Shown in pieces: positions 16,670 through 26,416 of a stretch of 64,000 nt of DNA (position 1 is the first letter of the stretch; each line of letters starts with the position of its first letter). The notes under the pieces were generated by a model. That model was given only the letters and a program-made list of their open reading frames with translations, was not told the DNA's origin and searched no databases. The position numbers and the translations under genes are program-made. This DNA is from Bacteroidales bacterium. GTDB lineage: Bacteria > Bacteroidota > Bacteroidia > Bacteroidales > UBA932. The DNA is taken from NCBI GenBank assembly GCA_017482565.1, contig JAFUMO010000062.1, positions 1 through 64,000 of the forward strand. The letters run 5' to 3'.

Positions 16670-17464
16670 ATGGAAAATTCTTACGTACATCCTAATGCAA
16701 AGATTGGTGCCAATGTGAAAATCCATCCTTTCTGCTACATTGCGGAGAATGTAGAGATAGGTGACGGGTGTGAGATTGGGCCTAATGCCACCATATATGA
16801 TTATGTGAAGATGGGAAAGAACTGCAAGGTGTTCCCCGGTGCGGTTGTAGGTGCAATTCCACAGGACCTCAAGTTTGAAGATGAGGTTTCGTATGTGGAG
16901 ATTGGAGACAATGTTACAATCAGGGAGTGTGCCACCATCAACAGGGGTACAGCGGCAAGCGGCAAGGGCAAGACTGTTATCGGGAACAATACCCTTGTAA
17001 TGTCATATGCCCATGTTGCCCATGACTGTGTTGTAGGCAACAACTGTATACTTGTGAGCTATGTAGGAATTGCAGGTGAGACAAATGTGGATGACTGGGC
17101 TATCATTGGCGGTGCTTCTGCAGCACATCAGTTCTCAAACATAGGTACACATGCAATGGTAGCCGGAGGTTCGCGTATAGGCAAGGATGTCCCTCCATAT
17201 GCAATGGGTGGCAAGTATCCTCTTTCATATTGTGGAATCAACATTGTAGGTTTGCGCAGGAGAGGCTTCACTGTTGAGCAGATTGAGAGGATAAAGAATA
17301 TCTATAAGGTGATCTACCAGAGCGGCCTGAACGTTTCAGACGCATGCAAGAAGGTGGAGGCTGAATTTGAGGAGAGCGTTGAGAAGAGGACTATCCTTGA
17401 TTTTATCGCCCGTTCAAAGAGGGGTATCATCAGGTACAATCCTAAGGCAATCGCAGACGAATAA
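16670..17464 (+). CDS. lpxA: UDP-N-acetylglucosamine acyltransferase
   Basis: First step of lipid A synthesis, adding the 3-O-acyl chain to UDP-GlcNAc. Its 264 residues form a left-handed beta helix of hexapeptide repeats (YVHPNAKIGANVKIHPF), with the catalytic His in SYAHVAHDCVVGNN and a C-terminal helical domain (RRRGFTVEQIERIKNIYKVI). The ATG at 16670 begins MENSYVHP; an upstream in-frame TTG is ignored. It lies 23 bases after fabZ. Confidence 0.96.
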   Translation: MENSYVHPNAKIGANVKIHPFCYIAENVEIGDGCEIGPNATIYDYVKMGKNCKVFPGAVVGAIPQDLKFEDEVSYVEIGDNVTIRECATINRGTAASGKGKTVIGNNTLVMSYAHVAHDCVVGNNCILVSYVGIAGETNVDDWAIIGGASAAHQFSNIGTHAMVAGGSRIGKDVPPYAMGGKYPLSYCGINIVGLRRRGFTVEQIERIKNIYKVIYQSGLNVSDACKKVEAEFEESVEKRTILDFIARSKRGIIRYNPKAIADE

Positions 17465-17475
17465 TCATATTTGCA

Positions 17476-18156
17476 ATGATTTTTGGCACATCTCTGCTCA
17501 GCACGGCATATCTTCCCCCTATAGAGTATTTTGTGGCAATGGCCAACTCTGCCAGGGTGGAGATTGAGAGCGGGGAAATGTACCAGAAGCAGTCGTACAG
17601 GACCCGTTGTCACATTAATGGTGCCAACGGGCTTCTTGTATTGACCCTTCCGGTATTGAGGAGCGCGGCAAAAGGGGAGGAGAACAGCCACAAGCTTCCT
17701 ACAGCGCAGCTTATGATAGATTATTCAAAGCCATGGCTTCTTCAGCACAAGAGGGCTCTGGAGGCGGCATACATGTCATCCCCTTTCTTTGAGTATTATA
17801 TGGATGATATTTATGGAATACTTGATTCCGGTGAGAATTCCCTTCTGGAGATGAATACCCGTCTTACCCGGAAAATTGCGGAACTTATAGGGCTTGAAAC
17901 GGAAATTGCCATGTCTGACGGCAATTTCATCATGCCCGGCTCTGCTGAGCTTCAGGAAAGTGGGATTGCCGATTTCAGGGAAACAATCCATCCCAAGAAG
18001 CCGGCCCTCCTGATGGAGAGGCTCCAAATGAACAAGCCCTACTGGCAGGTTTTCACCAACAAGCAGGGCTTTGTCCCAAATCTTTCTATCCTGGACCTCC
18101 TCTTCAATGAGGGACCCAATTCAATTTCCTTTCTAGAATCTGAATCCGAGCGATAG
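17476..18156 (+). CDS. WbqC-family protein
   Basis: A 226-residue protein of the WbqC-like family, found in surface-polysaccharide loci and in many Bacteroidetes core genomes. Its exact reaction is not established. Visible family marks are TAYLPPIEYFVAM near the N-terminus, SYRTRCHINGANG, the KPWLLQHKRALEAAYMSSPF central helix and a closing NLSILDLLFNEGP. It follows lpxA by 11 bases, so it is likely transcribed with the lipid A genes. Its last 24 bases overlap the end of the convergent porin gene. Confidence 0.82.
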   Translation: MIFGTSLLSTAYLPPIEYFVAMANSARVEIESGEMYQKQSYRTRCHINGANGLLVLTLPVLRSAAKGEENSHKLPTAQLMIDYSKPWLLQHKRALEAAYMSSPFFEYYMDDIYGILDSGENSLLEMNTRLTRKIAELIGLETEIAMSDGNFIMPGSAELQESGIADFRETIHPKKPALLMERLQMNKPYWQVFTNKQGFVPNLSILDLLFNEGPNSISFLESESER

Positions 18157-19677
18157 CAGCAGTTTCCAGTTGTTTGTCCTGTTTGTCCCTACAGGGGCTG
18201 CAAGGCTGGTATCGGAATAAAGTGAGAATGTCTCTTCACTTTTCTTGAGCAGTGTCTGGTATGTGAGGTCTACGAAGAAGTCACTTGCTCCGCAACTTGT
18301 AACATATCCTATGCCTATGGAACCCACCTGTCTTGCATCATCAGACGATCCTCCGGCGTAAGGGGATGTATAGTGCTGGTATCCGGCCCTCATGGCAACT
18401 ACAGGCGTAACATTCACCTCTGCTCCAATCCTTATTATGTCCTGCCTGCCAAGGAGCTGCTTTATGTCACTGTTTTCTGTGTCATATCCAAATTCGTACT
18501 CTGAATCCAGCAGCTTGGCCCTTGAATAGTCCACACTCTCATAGTCTGCACTGAGCACACCGGTGGTGCCAAGCTTGAGTGCAGCCCCTATATTCCATCT
18601 GAAAGGGGTGTTGAGCCTGTAGTCATATGTTCCAAGAGGGGAAACGAGGCTCTGCCTGTACCCGTCATTGAATTCAGACTGCATGCTGTTCTCCCACTCC
18701 TCACTCAGGTACATCCATGTAGGTGTTGAGATTGCTGCACCTATCCTTATCCAGTCTGCAGGGATGTATATCAATCCTGCCTTCAGGTTTATGCCTGTAC
18801 CTGTTGCCTTATACTTGTAGGCTGCATCAAAATACTGGAAGCCTGTCTGGAAATCATTGCTGTTGAGCGCCTGCTCCGCATACCTCTCCTCATATCTGTA
18901 GTTTATGCTTTGGATTCCTATGTTCATTCCCACATAAAGCTTGTTGGCAAAGTTGCCTGCGAGGTTTATGGTGGCTTCTGTTACATTTCCTGTAGATATG
19001 CTCCTGAACATCTGGTCAAGCTCTCCTCCAACAGAAATGTCGTAGCCATTGAGGTTTTCAGTGGCGGCTATGTACTGGTCATCTGCCCCGGGGAGTGTAT
19101 CCAACAGGGTTGTATTCCATCCAAGTATGGAGTTCCATGAGGCATTGCTCTGCCAGTAGGGGTCATTCTGGTCCGAGAGGTCCATCTCTGGGGCATATAT
19201 TCCCTCTGTATTTGCTGCCAGTGATGAGAGCCAGCTTGTAGAGCCTGTAATGCCACGTGCCTTCATGGCGCCTGTGTAGTTGTTCTGCTTGTTCAGCACA
19301 AGGCCGAAGCTCCAGCTTACAAGCCCTGCATTCCTGCGTCCGGTGTTGTATGAACCTACAAAACCGAAGTTGGAGATGCCGGCCCTTGTCTTGTTGTCAG
19401 AAGAGAGGCTGCCCAGATAGCTTGCCTCACTTGAGGTGACTGTAAGTGACGGCGTGAGGATTATCTCTGAATATCTGTATATTGCTGATGATGCAGGATT
19501 GGCCTGCAGGCCTCCCATATCACCTCCAAGTGCTGTAAATGCGTTTCCCATGGCAACGCTTCTGGCTGTACCTTCATTGTACTGCTCTGAGAAGCGCAGG
19601 GCGTCATATGCATTCTGGGCGTAAAGTAGTGCTCCGCTGCATAGTATTGCTGTAGTGAATAAGATTTTCCTTATCAT
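18133..19677 (-). CDS. FadL/OMPP1-like outer membrane porin
   Basis: A 514-residue exported protein: signal peptide MIRKILFTTAILCSGALLYA, then a conserved start SVAMGNAFTALGGDMGGLQANPAS, which is typical of FadL/TodX-type barrels. The hatch Asn-Pro-Ala is visible. The rest alternates aromatic beta strands, and the protein ends LSLGFRF, a C-terminal Phe signature for barrel assembly. Its likely role is passive uptake of a hydrophobic substrate that cannot be named. The coding end overlaps the convergent wbqC-like gene by 24 bases. The Trp/Tyr-rich lipoprotein gene lies 37 bases upstream on the same strand. Confidence 0.84.
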   Translation of the reverse strand: MIRKILFTTAILCSGALLYAQNAYDALRFSEQYNEGTARSVAMGNAFTALGGDMGGLQANPASSAIYRYSEIILTPSLTVTSSEASYLGSLSSDNKTRAGISNFGFVGSYNTGRRNAGLVSWSFGLVLNKQNNYTGAMKARGITGSTSWLSSLAANTEGIYAPEMDLSDQNDPYWQSNASWNSILGWNTTLLDTLPGADDQYIAATENLNGYDISVGGELDQMFRSISTGNVTEATINLAGNFANKLYVGMNIGIQSINYRYEERYAEQALNSNDFQTGFQYFDAAYKYKATGTGINLKAGLIYIPADWIRIGAAISTPTWMYLSEEWENSMQSEFNDGYRQSLVSPLGTYDYRLNTPFRWNIGAALKLGTTGVLSADYESVDYSRAKLLDSEYEFGYDTENSDIKQLLGRQDIIRIGAEVNVTPVVAMRAGYQHYTSPYAGGSSDDARQVGSIGIGYVTSCGASDFFVDLTYQTLLKKSEETFSLYSDTSLAAPVGTNRTNNWKLLLSLGFRF

Positions 19678-19714
19678 GTTTTTCCAACAATTTGATCTGG
19701 TTAAAGTTTATCCG

Positions 19715-20890
19715 TTATCTCCTTCTATATGAACTTCCTCCTGAGCTTCCGGAAGATCTTGCAGCACCGGAATTCCTGCTGCCGCCGCTGTAGCTGCTTC
19801 CAGAGCTGTATGAACTGCTTCTGGTCTGGGAACTGCTGCGGGTGTATGTGCTGCTGTTGCGGTTCTGTGAGCCGCTCCTGTTGTATGAACTGCTGTTCCC
19901 TTTGTTTTCAGTTCTGGTTCCTGTACCAACATTGGCATTGCCCTTGTTCTGTTGGGTTGGTGCAACCCTCCTGTATTGGCCGTTTCCGCTCTGCTGCTGT
20001 GGCCTCTGCTGTTGCTGCACGCCGCTGGTCTGTGGTCTGGTGCCGCCATTGCCTGCCATTGAGCCGTTTGCCTGAGTTGCAGGATTGCGTGTCCCTCCAT
20101 TTATCTGCACTGCTGCAGGCTGCCTACGTGTGGCGCTCCCGGATGATGGCCTTGTCACCGGATTCCTGTTGCTGCCGGATACCTGCCCCCTGTCCATATT
20201 ATTATAGGTAGGGGAGCTGTTGCGCTTGCCGTAGTATATGTCCCTTCCTGGCCTGTGCCCTGGTGCCGCACCAGGTCCGTGTCCCGGATAATGCCCCGGG
20301 TGATGTCCAGGATGGAAGCCTGGTCTGTGTGCAGGACCCCACCATGGATCATAGAACGGGTCGTACCAGCCCCAGTATGGCCCTACATACCAAGGGTCGT
20401 ACCAGCCCCAATACCAGCTTGGGGAGTGCCAGTACCATGTAGGGGAATTCCAGTACCAGCCTGGGGAATACCATGCATAATGGTGTCTCCAGTATCGGCT
20501 GGGGTACCAGCTGTAATGTATGTCCCACCACGGATACGGGTCAACTATATCTATATTGATGGTATATGTGGGTGAATCAAACTTCCTGAGGCGGGCCTCA
20601 TAGCTTTCTCCGTTGTCAATGAATGTATAGGAAGTCTCCCCTTTTGTCTGGGGGACTGCATCATAGGTATACTCCTGCCCGGCTTGCCCGAGGTTTTCCG
20701 CTGTCTTTTCCTGCAGCTGTTCCAGCTGCTGCTGTTGTTGTGCATACTCCTGGGAGCCCATGTTTCCGGGGGTGTAATATACACTGTTCCTGAACTGTGA
20801 ACCGCTGCTGTATGCGGAACGGTTGGCCGTACCACAAGAGATCAGGGCAAAAAGAGCTGCAATCATCAGAAATAAGTTGCTGTTTTTCAT
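19715..20890 (-). CDS. Trp/Tyr-rich low-complexity lipoprotein, unknown function
   Basis: A 391-residue protein with lipoprotein signal ALISC (Cys19). In order it has a Gln-rich stretch (~50-60) and a small conserved-looking segment (YTFIDNGESYEARLRKF). Residues about 119-185 are dominated by Trp, Tyr, Pro and Ser in loose repeats such as SPxWYW and GWYDP. A His-Pro-Gly repeat follows (PGHHPGHYPGHGPG). The last 170 residues are Asn/Gln/Ser/Arg-rich, ending SSYRRR. Similar proteins occur in other Bacteroidetes without known function. It has a strong Shine-Dalgarno (AGGAGGT, 6 bases before ATG), unusual here. It could be a surface-exposed or matrix-forming protein. Confidence 0.75.
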   Translation of the reverse strand: MKNSNLFLMIAALFALISCGTANRSAYSSGSQFRNSVYYTPGNMGSQEYAQQQQQLEQLQEKTAENLGQAGQEYTYDAVPQTKGETSYTFIDNGESYEARLRKFDSPTYTINIDIVDPYPWWDIHYSWYPSRYWRHHYAWYSPGWYWNSPTWYWHSPSWYWGWYDPWYVGPYWGWYDPFYDPWWGPAHRPGFHPGHHPGHYPGHGPGAAPGHRPGRDIYYGKRNSSPTYNNMDRGQVSGSNRNPVTRPSSGSATRRQPAAVQINGGTRNPATQANGSMAGNGGTRPQTSGVQQQQRPQQQSGNGQYRRVAPTQQNKGNANVGTGTRTENKGNSSSYNRSGSQNRNSSTYTRSSSQTRSSSYSSGSSYSGGSRNSGAARSSGSSGGSSYRRR

Positions 20891-21051
20891 TTTTTACCTC
20901 CTGTGTTTTAATTTATTTGTGTATTTTTGTGCTCCAATTTAGTTTATTAGCAAATATATCAAAAATTATTCCATTTGCCGTATTATAACGCACTTTGCAG
21001 GCAAATACTGCATCTGGAACGGTTTTGAAGCAGAAAATAAATCTTACAATA

Positions 21052-22530
21052 ATGGCAAAAGAGGTAACAAAGAGAGAGGACAATTATTCACAGTGGTACA
21101 ACAACCTTGTGGTAAAGGCAGATTTGGCAGAGAACTCTGCTGTAAGGGGATGTATGGTAATCAAGCCGTACGGCTACGCAATCTGGGAGAAGATGCAGGC
21201 GCAGTTGGACAAGATGTTCAAGGAGACCGGTCATCAGAATGCTTATTTTCCGCTTTTTATCCCCAAATCTTTCCTTAGCAGGGAGGCAGACCATGTGGAA
21301 GGTTTTGCAAAGGAGTGTGCAGTTGTCACACACCACAGGCTCATGACCAATCCCGACGGCCCGGGAGTTGTTGTGGATCCTGCAGCAAAGCTTGAGGAGG
21401 AGCTTATTGTAAGGCCTACTTCAGAGACAATCATCTGGAACACATACAAGAACTGGATAAATTCATACAGGGACCTCCCAATCCTGTGCAACCAGTGGGC
21501 AAACGTGGTGAGATGGGAGATGAGGACCAGGCTTTTCCTCAGGACAGCGGAGTTCCTCTGGCAGGAGGGGCATACTGCACATGCCACAATGGAAGAGGCA
21601 ATTGAGGAGACAGAGAAGATGGTGCAGGTTTATGCAAAATTTGCAAGGGAGTATATGGCCGTTCCTGTAGTTGTCGGGAAGAAATCGGCAAATGAGAGGT
21701 TTGCAGGTGCATTGGATACATATTGCATTGAGGCCATGATGCAGGACGGCAAGGCGCTCCAGGCAGGTACCTCACATTTCCTCGGACAGAACTTTGCAAA
21801 GGCGTTTGATGTGAAATATGCAACCAAAGAGGGGACACTGGAGTATGTATGGGCAACTTCATGGGGAGTTTCAACACGTCTGATGGGAGCGCTCATCATG
21901 GCACACTCGGATGACAATGGTCTGGTACTTCCACCAAAACTGGCTCCTATACATGTGGTTATGGTCCCTATCTTCAAGACAGAAGAGGAGCATGCGGCTA
22001 TCATAGCCAAGATGGAGGAACTGAAAGGACAGCTTGAGAAATACGGTCTCACAGTGAAGATTGATGACAGGGATAACCTGCGCAGTGGCTTCAAATTTGC
22101 AGAGTGGGAGCTCAAGGGTGTTCCTGTAAGGGTGGCAATGGGCCCGAGAGACCTTGCCAACGGTACAGTTGAGGTTGCAAGGAGGGATACCCTTACAAAA
22201 GAATCAATGCCTGTTGGAGGTGTGGCTGAGGCAATCAATGCCCTTATGGATGCCATCCAGCAGAACATATACCGGAAGGCTCTTGATTTCAGGGCTGCCA
22301 AGACAGTTCAGGTTGATACCTGGGAGGAGTTCAAGGAGAAGATTGAGGAGGGGGGATTCCTTCTCTGCCACTGGGACGGCACACCTGAGACTGAGGAGAA
22401 GATAAAGGAGGAGACAAAGGCAACCATCCGCTGTATTCCTCTGGATACAAATGTGGTTATGGAGGAGGGCAAGTGCATCTACTCCGGCAGGCCTTCAAAG
22501 CAGAGGGTGATTTTTGCAAGATCATACTAA
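21052..22530 (+). CDS. proS: Prolyl-tRNA synthetase (type 3)
   Basis: Charges tRNA-Pro. It is 492 residues from ATG 21052; an in-frame upstream TTG start is rejected because the family begins [17 protein letters not shown]. It is the short eukaryote/archaea-like form without the editing insertion: class II motifs include [31 protein letters not shown] and [19 protein letters not shown]. An anticodon-binding domain and a C-terminal zinc-like domain end in FARSY. It is transcribed divergently from the lipoprotein gene across 161 bases. Confidence 0.96.
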   Translation: MAKEVTKREDNYSQWYNNLVVKADLAENSAVRGCMVIKPYGYAIWEKMQAQLDKMFKETGHQNAYFPLFIPKSFLSREADHVEGFAKECAVVTHHRLMTNPDGPGVVVDPAAKLEEELIVRPTSETIIWNTYKNWINSYRDLPILCNQWANVVRWEMRTRLFLRTAEFLWQEGHTAHATMEEAIEETEKMVQVYAKFAREYMAVPVVVGKKSANERFAGALDTYCIEAMMQDGKALQAGTSHFLGQNFAKAFDVKYATKEGTLEYVWATSWGVSTRLMGALIMAHSDDNGLVLPPKLAPIHVVMVPIFKTEEEHAAIIAKMEELKGQLEKYGLTVKIDDRDNLRSGFKFAEWELKGVPVRVAMGPRDLANGTVEVARRDTLTKESMPVGGVAEAINALMDAIQQNIYRKALDFRAAKTVQVDTWEEFKEKIEEGGFLLCHWDGTPETEEKIKEETKATIRCIPLDTNVVMEEGKCIYSGRPSKQRVIFARSY

Positions 22531-22546
22531 TTAAAAAAATATATTT

Positions 22547-23254
22547 ATGGCGTCAGACCCGTTACCGAAGCAACAGAAACAGATTCTTGAGGGATTGCAG
22601 ACAAAGGCCCAGCTGAAGACACAAGTTTATGACCAGGCACTTGAAGTGTTCAATGAACTTAAGGATGTGCTGGGAGAGATAAGCAATGACTTGAATGACA
22701 TATTGTCTGAGACTGAAACCAGCAGGAGGATAAGGCTGGAGTACAGGGACAGGGGCAAATTTGAGGCTGAACTCAAGTTTGCCGATGATGTACTGGTGTT
22801 CAGTATGCATACAGATATCTTCCAGTTTGACAGGGATCATGCCGTATGGAAGAACCCTTATTCAAAGGAGGCTCCCTACAATACATATTGCGGTGTGATA
22901 AGTGTGTACAACTTCCTTTCTGATTCATTCAAGTTCAGCAGGAATGAGGATCTTGGCTATCTGGTGGCGAGGATGTTCATAAACAGGGAGAAGAAGTTCT
23001 TCATTGAGGGAAAGAGGCAGACAAGGCAGAAGATCTCCAACTTTGGGAAGATTGAACTTACCAGGGAGGAGCTGGTGAGTTTTGTGGAGTCCGCAATGAT
23101 GTATTCGCTCTCGTTTGATCTGCTGGTTCCTCCGTTCGACCTTGTGAAGGTTGCCAGTGTGGAGCAGATAAATGCCAAGATAGAGAGTGCAAGGATGAGG
23201 ACAGGCAAGCGTATGGGTTATAAGTATAACTCGGACGATGTCCTTGATAATTGA
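22547..23254 (+). CDS. Conserved Bacteroidales protein of unknown function
   Basis: A soluble 235-residue protein without signal peptide or membrane helix. The N-terminus (residues 5-60) is predicted helical and possibly coiled-coil (QTKAQLKTQVYDQALEVFNELKDV). The middle is a mixed alpha/beta region with EYRDRGKFEAELKFADDVLVF, and the C-terminus is Lys/Arg-rich (RMRTGKRMGYKYN). No catalytic motif is recognised. It lies 16 bases after proS and 7 bases before the DUF3078 gene, so it may be in an operon with them. The frame and length are convincing; no function is offered. Confidence 0.78.
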   Translation: MASDPLPKQQKQILEGLQTKAQLKTQVYDQALEVFNELKDVLGEISNDLNDILSETETSRRIRLEYRDRGKFEAELKFADDVLVFSMHTDIFQFDRDHAVWKNPYSKEAPYNTYCGVISVYNFLSDSFKFSRNEDLGYLVARMFINREKKFFIEGKRQTRQKISNFGKIELTREELVSFVESAMMYSLSFDLLVPPFDLVKVASVEQINAKIESARMRTGKRMGYKYNSDDVLDN

Positions 23255-23261
23255 TTTTTAT

Positions 23262-24302
23262 ATGTTGAAAAGACTTAATCTTGCAGGTTTGCTTTCCGCA
23301 GTGCTGCTCCTTTTCGCAGCGCATGGGGTTTCGTATGCCCAGGTGAAGCAGACCGGCAAGAACAAGGCTGAAGAACAGGAACTTCTGGATGCAAGGCTGT
23401 CCAATCTGAACAGTGCCCAGGAGTTGTGTAGGATAATAGGTTCACAATTTGAGGTTCCTACAATCAATTACGAACCGGTTACACCTCCAAAATTCTGGAC
23501 AACGGGAATGCAGACACAGCTTGGCTTCTCGCAGGTCTCACTCAGCAACTGGGCTGCCGGCGGTTCCGGTTCCCTGGCGTTGAACAGCTACATCAATGCC
23601 CACGCCAACTATGCCAAGGGCGACATGTTCTGGGACAACAGGGCGCAGCTCTCCTACGGATTCATCCAGTCTTTTGATGACGGCTACAGGAAGAGTGATG
23701 ACAAGATAGTGCTTGACAGCAAGTGGGGCTACAAGGCGGTGAACAAGTTCTATTTCTCTGCCAACTTCAACTTCAGGTCGCAGTTCTCCCCTGGCTTTGA
23801 GTATAATGGTGAGACATCCAAGAAAGTGTCACAGTTTCTTGCTCCGGCGTACCTTTCTCTCGGTCTCGGTATCGACTACAAGCCGGGAAACGGCAAGGTG
23901 TTCTCACTGAACTTTGCTCCGTTCACAGGAAATCTTGTGATTGTTACGGATTCTCTACTGAGGACCAAATACGGCAACAAGGCGGATGAGACTACAAGGT
24001 GGGAGCTCGGTGCCCAGCTGAAGGCAACCCTGAACAAGGACCTGTTCAACAACTTCAAGATACAGTCAACCCTCACAATGTTCTCCGATTATCTTGACAA
24101 TCCGCAGAACATACAGATAAACTGGGACATGCAGCTTACCTATAAGCTCAACAGGTTCCTCACTACCGGTATAAGGACCAACCTTATCTATGATGACAAT
24201 ATCCTCATCACCGACAAGTCCGGGCATGCGGCGCCGCGGGTGCAGTTCAAGGAGGTATTCAGCGTGAACTTTGTATATACCATCGGTATGTTCAAGAAGT
24301 AG
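23262..24302 (+). CDS. DUF3078 outer-membrane beta-barrel protein
   Basis: A 346-residue exported protein from ATG 23262 (MLKRLNLAGLLSAVLLLFAA; an earlier in-frame start overlaps the previous gene). The DUF3078 signature is clear in GFSQVSLSNWAAGGSGSLAL and in aromatic strands such as DKIVLDSKWGYKAVNKFYF. The C-terminal strand ends VNFVYTIGMFKK. The family is found almost only in Bacteroidetes and is predicted to form an outer-membrane barrel; its substrate is unknown. A weak stem (GGTAATG / CATTACC with TTTT) at 24351-24387 may terminate it. Confidence 0.83.
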   Translation: MLKRLNLAGLLSAVLLLFAAHGVSYAQVKQTGKNKAEEQELLDARLSNLNSAQELCRIIGSQFEVPTINYEPVTPPKFWTTGMQTQLGFSQVSLSNWAAGGSGSLALNSYINAHANYAKGDMFWDNRAQLSYGFIQSFDDGYRKSDDKIVLDSKWGYKAVNKFYFSANFNFRSQFSPGFEYNGETSKKVSQFLAPAYLSLGLGIDYKPGNGKVFSLNFAPFTGNLVIVTDSLLRTKYGNKADETTRWELGAQLKATLNKDLFNNFKIQSTLTMFSDYLDNPQNIQINWDMQLTYKLNRFLTTGIRTNLIYDDNILITDKSGHAAPRVQFKEVFSVNFVYTIGMFKK

Positions 24303-24409
24303 TCTCTTCCCGACAGATTCCCATTTCTTTTCAATACAGGCAGCAGTACAGGTAATGGCCCTAACTTCTTTGACAACATTACCTTTTCCGGGCAGCTTGC
24401 CTTTGCAAA

Positions 24410-24530
24410 GAGGGTGACTCAAAAGGTGGAAATTTAAGGCTTGCACAGGTGAGGAAACCGGAGTTTACTCAGGTAAATGAGGATTTCCGAGGCAAGCGTA
24501 ACGCAAAATTTACCCTTTTGAGTCACCCTC
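24410..24530 (-). repeat. 120-bp hairpin element, copy 1
   Basis: It begins GAGGGTGACTCAAAAGG and ends with its perfect 17-base reverse complement. Inside, AAATTT and GCTTGC pair further along the same axis, then GGAAA / TTTCC, with a TTTAC-TCAG-GTAAA tip, so all 121 bases can fold into one long imperfect hairpin. On the minus strand it shares the core GCGTTACGCTTGCCTCGG with copy 2 at 26967-27086. It lies in the 260-base gap between the DUF3078 and sppA ends. No coding frame is recognisable. Confidence 0.85.
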
Positions 24531-24562
24531 ATGCGTTAATGTGGAATATATCTGTTGTGTTC

Positions 24563-26326
24563 CTAATATCTGAACTCGTAGCAGAACGGATGGCGGGCAT
24601 ATACCCTGAAGCTGCCGTCTTCCAGAGCTTTTGAGTAGATTCCCTTGAGTGTCTCCTGAGGGTCAGCCACGGCCTTTACGGCGGCTTCGGCTCCTGAAAT
24701 CATCTCCATGAACTGCTCCATTGGAGTCTTGATTGCCGGATATTCCACAATCCTGTACTGGTTGAGGTCCGCTGAAGCGGCTGCATAGTCCAATGCATCT
24801 GCTATTCCTCCCCTTTCATCTGCAAGCTTGCGCTCAATGGCATCTGCACCGGTCCATACGCGTCCCTGTCCAACTTCATCAACATACACTGCGCTGAGGC
24901 CCCTCCCCTTGGCAACAAGGTCTGTGAATTTTGTGTAGATATCCTCAACCATGCCCTGCATGAAGGCCACCTCCCTGGCATCAAGCGGATCAATGCCGTT
25001 CATCATGTTGCTGTGTGTGTTGGAGCCTATGGAGGCTGTATTTATGTGCAGGTGCTGCTTCAATCCCTTGCCATAGTTCATGGCCATGCTGAATACACCT
25101 ATTGAACCTGTGATGGTTGTGTTGTCTGCATAAATCTTCTCGGAGTTTGCTGAAATCCAGTAACCGCCTGAAGCTGCATATTCACCCATGCTTATGATCA
25201 GCGGCTTCTTTGCCCTGAGCAGCTGGAGCTCCTTGTTGAGGATTTCGGCAGCCTGTGCATCACCACCCGGAGAGTTCACCCTGAGCACAACGGCCTTTAT
25301 GGTAGAGTCCTGTGCAACATCCCTTATTATAGGGTAGAACTTCTTTACAGAAAGGCCGGCAGGGTCGGACATTGTAATTTCACCGTCTGCATATATAACG
25401 GCAACCTTCTCCTTTATCTTGAGATCTGGCTTGATTGCAGCCGCCGCATATGTAGGGAGGCTTACAAACTTGAGGTCCTTGTCCTTCTTCACGTCAAAGA
25501 GGGTGCGGAGGATGGTAAACATCTCATCACGGCTTACCAGTTCATCCACAAGACCATGTTCCTTAAGTGACTCTGCAGAGAAAAGCTCAAGGTTGTCGAC
25601 GAGCTTGTCTATATGCTCGGGATCAATGTCCCTGCTCTCTCCAATCTCATTTATCCAAGTTTCCCAGATTGAGTCAATCATCTCCTTGTTCTGCTCATAG
25701 TTCTCCTTGCTTATGCCGGAAGCAATGAACTGCTCGGCTGCCGCCTTGAACTTTCCGTGCCTGATCAGCTGTACCTCAATGCCGAGCTTGCCCAGCAGGT
25801 CCTTGAAGAACATCATGGTGGAACCCATGCCCACCATTGCCCCAGAACCGTCTGAATTCATGTATATCTTGTCTGAAATGGATGCGAGGTAATATGCACC
25901 CTGCGAAAAGTTGTCTACATATGTAATGATGGCCTTTCCGCTCTTCCTGAACTTGTAGAGTGCGCCCCTTATCTCTTCAAGATTTGCCATGCCAATATTC
26001 ATCTGGTTCAGGTTCAGGTATATGAATTTGATTGCCGGGTCTGTGGCAGCCTTTTCAATGGCCTTCACGGCCTTAAGTATCCCTACCGGCTTCACAGAAC
26101 TGAAGCTGAATGTCTGGAATGCCTGCATGGCATCCTCCTGTCCCAGTTCGGTTACAGGATTTGAAAAGTCTATCCTGAGTATGGCCTTGGATGGTATTGC
26201 AGGCTCGGAACTCTCTCCCAGAGATGCCAGTGAACCTATTATTCCAAAAAACAGGATTGAACAGATGGCAAAGGCAACCATTGATCCCACAATGACCGCC
26301 AGTGTAGTTTTAAGGAAATTCTTCAT
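24563..26326 (-). CDS. sppA: Signal peptide peptidase SppA, 67 kDa type
   Basis: A membrane-bound serine protease that digests cleaved signal peptides in the inner membrane. From ATG 26326 it has 587 residues; a start at 26380 would add 18 unlikely residues before MKNFLKTTLAVIVGSMVAFA. One N-terminal helix precedes two tandem ClpP-like domains. The general-base Lys is in LIRHGKFKAAAE of the first repeat, and the nucleophile Ser in MGEYAASGGYWIS of the second, matching the E. coli long form. It is divergent from the His-rich HYC_CC_PP-like gene. Confidence 0.95.
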   Translation of the reverse strand: MKNFLKTTLAVIVGSMVAFAICSILFFGIIGSLASLGESSEPAIPSKAILRIDFSNPVTELGQEDAMQAFQTFSFSSVKPVGILKAVKAIEKAATDPAIKFIYLNLNQMNIGMANLEEIRGALYKFRKSGKAIITYVDNFSQGAYYLASISDKIYMNSDGSGAMVGMGSTMMFFKDLLGKLGIEVQLIRHGKFKAAAEQFIASGISKENYEQNKEMIDSIWETWINEIGESRDIDPEHIDKLVDNLELFSAESLKEHGLVDELVSRDEMFTILRTLFDVKKDKDLKFVSLPTYAAAAIKPDLKIKEKVAVIYADGEITMSDPAGLSVKKFYPIIRDVAQDSTIKAVVLRVNSPGGDAQAAEILNKELQLLRAKKPLIISMGEYAASGGYWISANSEKIYADNTTITGSIGVFSMAMNYGKGLKQHLHINTASIGSNTHSNMMNGIDPLDAREVAFMQGMVEDIYTKFTDLVAKGRGLSAVYVDEVGQGRVWTGADAIERKLADERGGIADALDYAAASADLNQYRIVEYPAIKTPMEQFMEMISGAEAAVKAVADPQETLKGIYSKALEDGSFRVYARHPFCYEFRY

Positions 26327-26416
26327 AACTATTTGTAATTTAAATTGTATTCTTTTATCCATGTATATTGGATGCTTCATACAAAAGTATGAATTTTTTT
26401 ATTACATTTGCAGCCA

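Noticed and set aside
21630-22301. A 223-codon open frame on the minus strand
   Set aside because: It is antisense to proS and matches no family; the proS frame has all class II motifs.
24351-24387. Terminator after the DUF3078 gene
   Set aside because: A 7-base AT-rich stem with a 19-base loop is too weak to list as a terminator, though four T follow.
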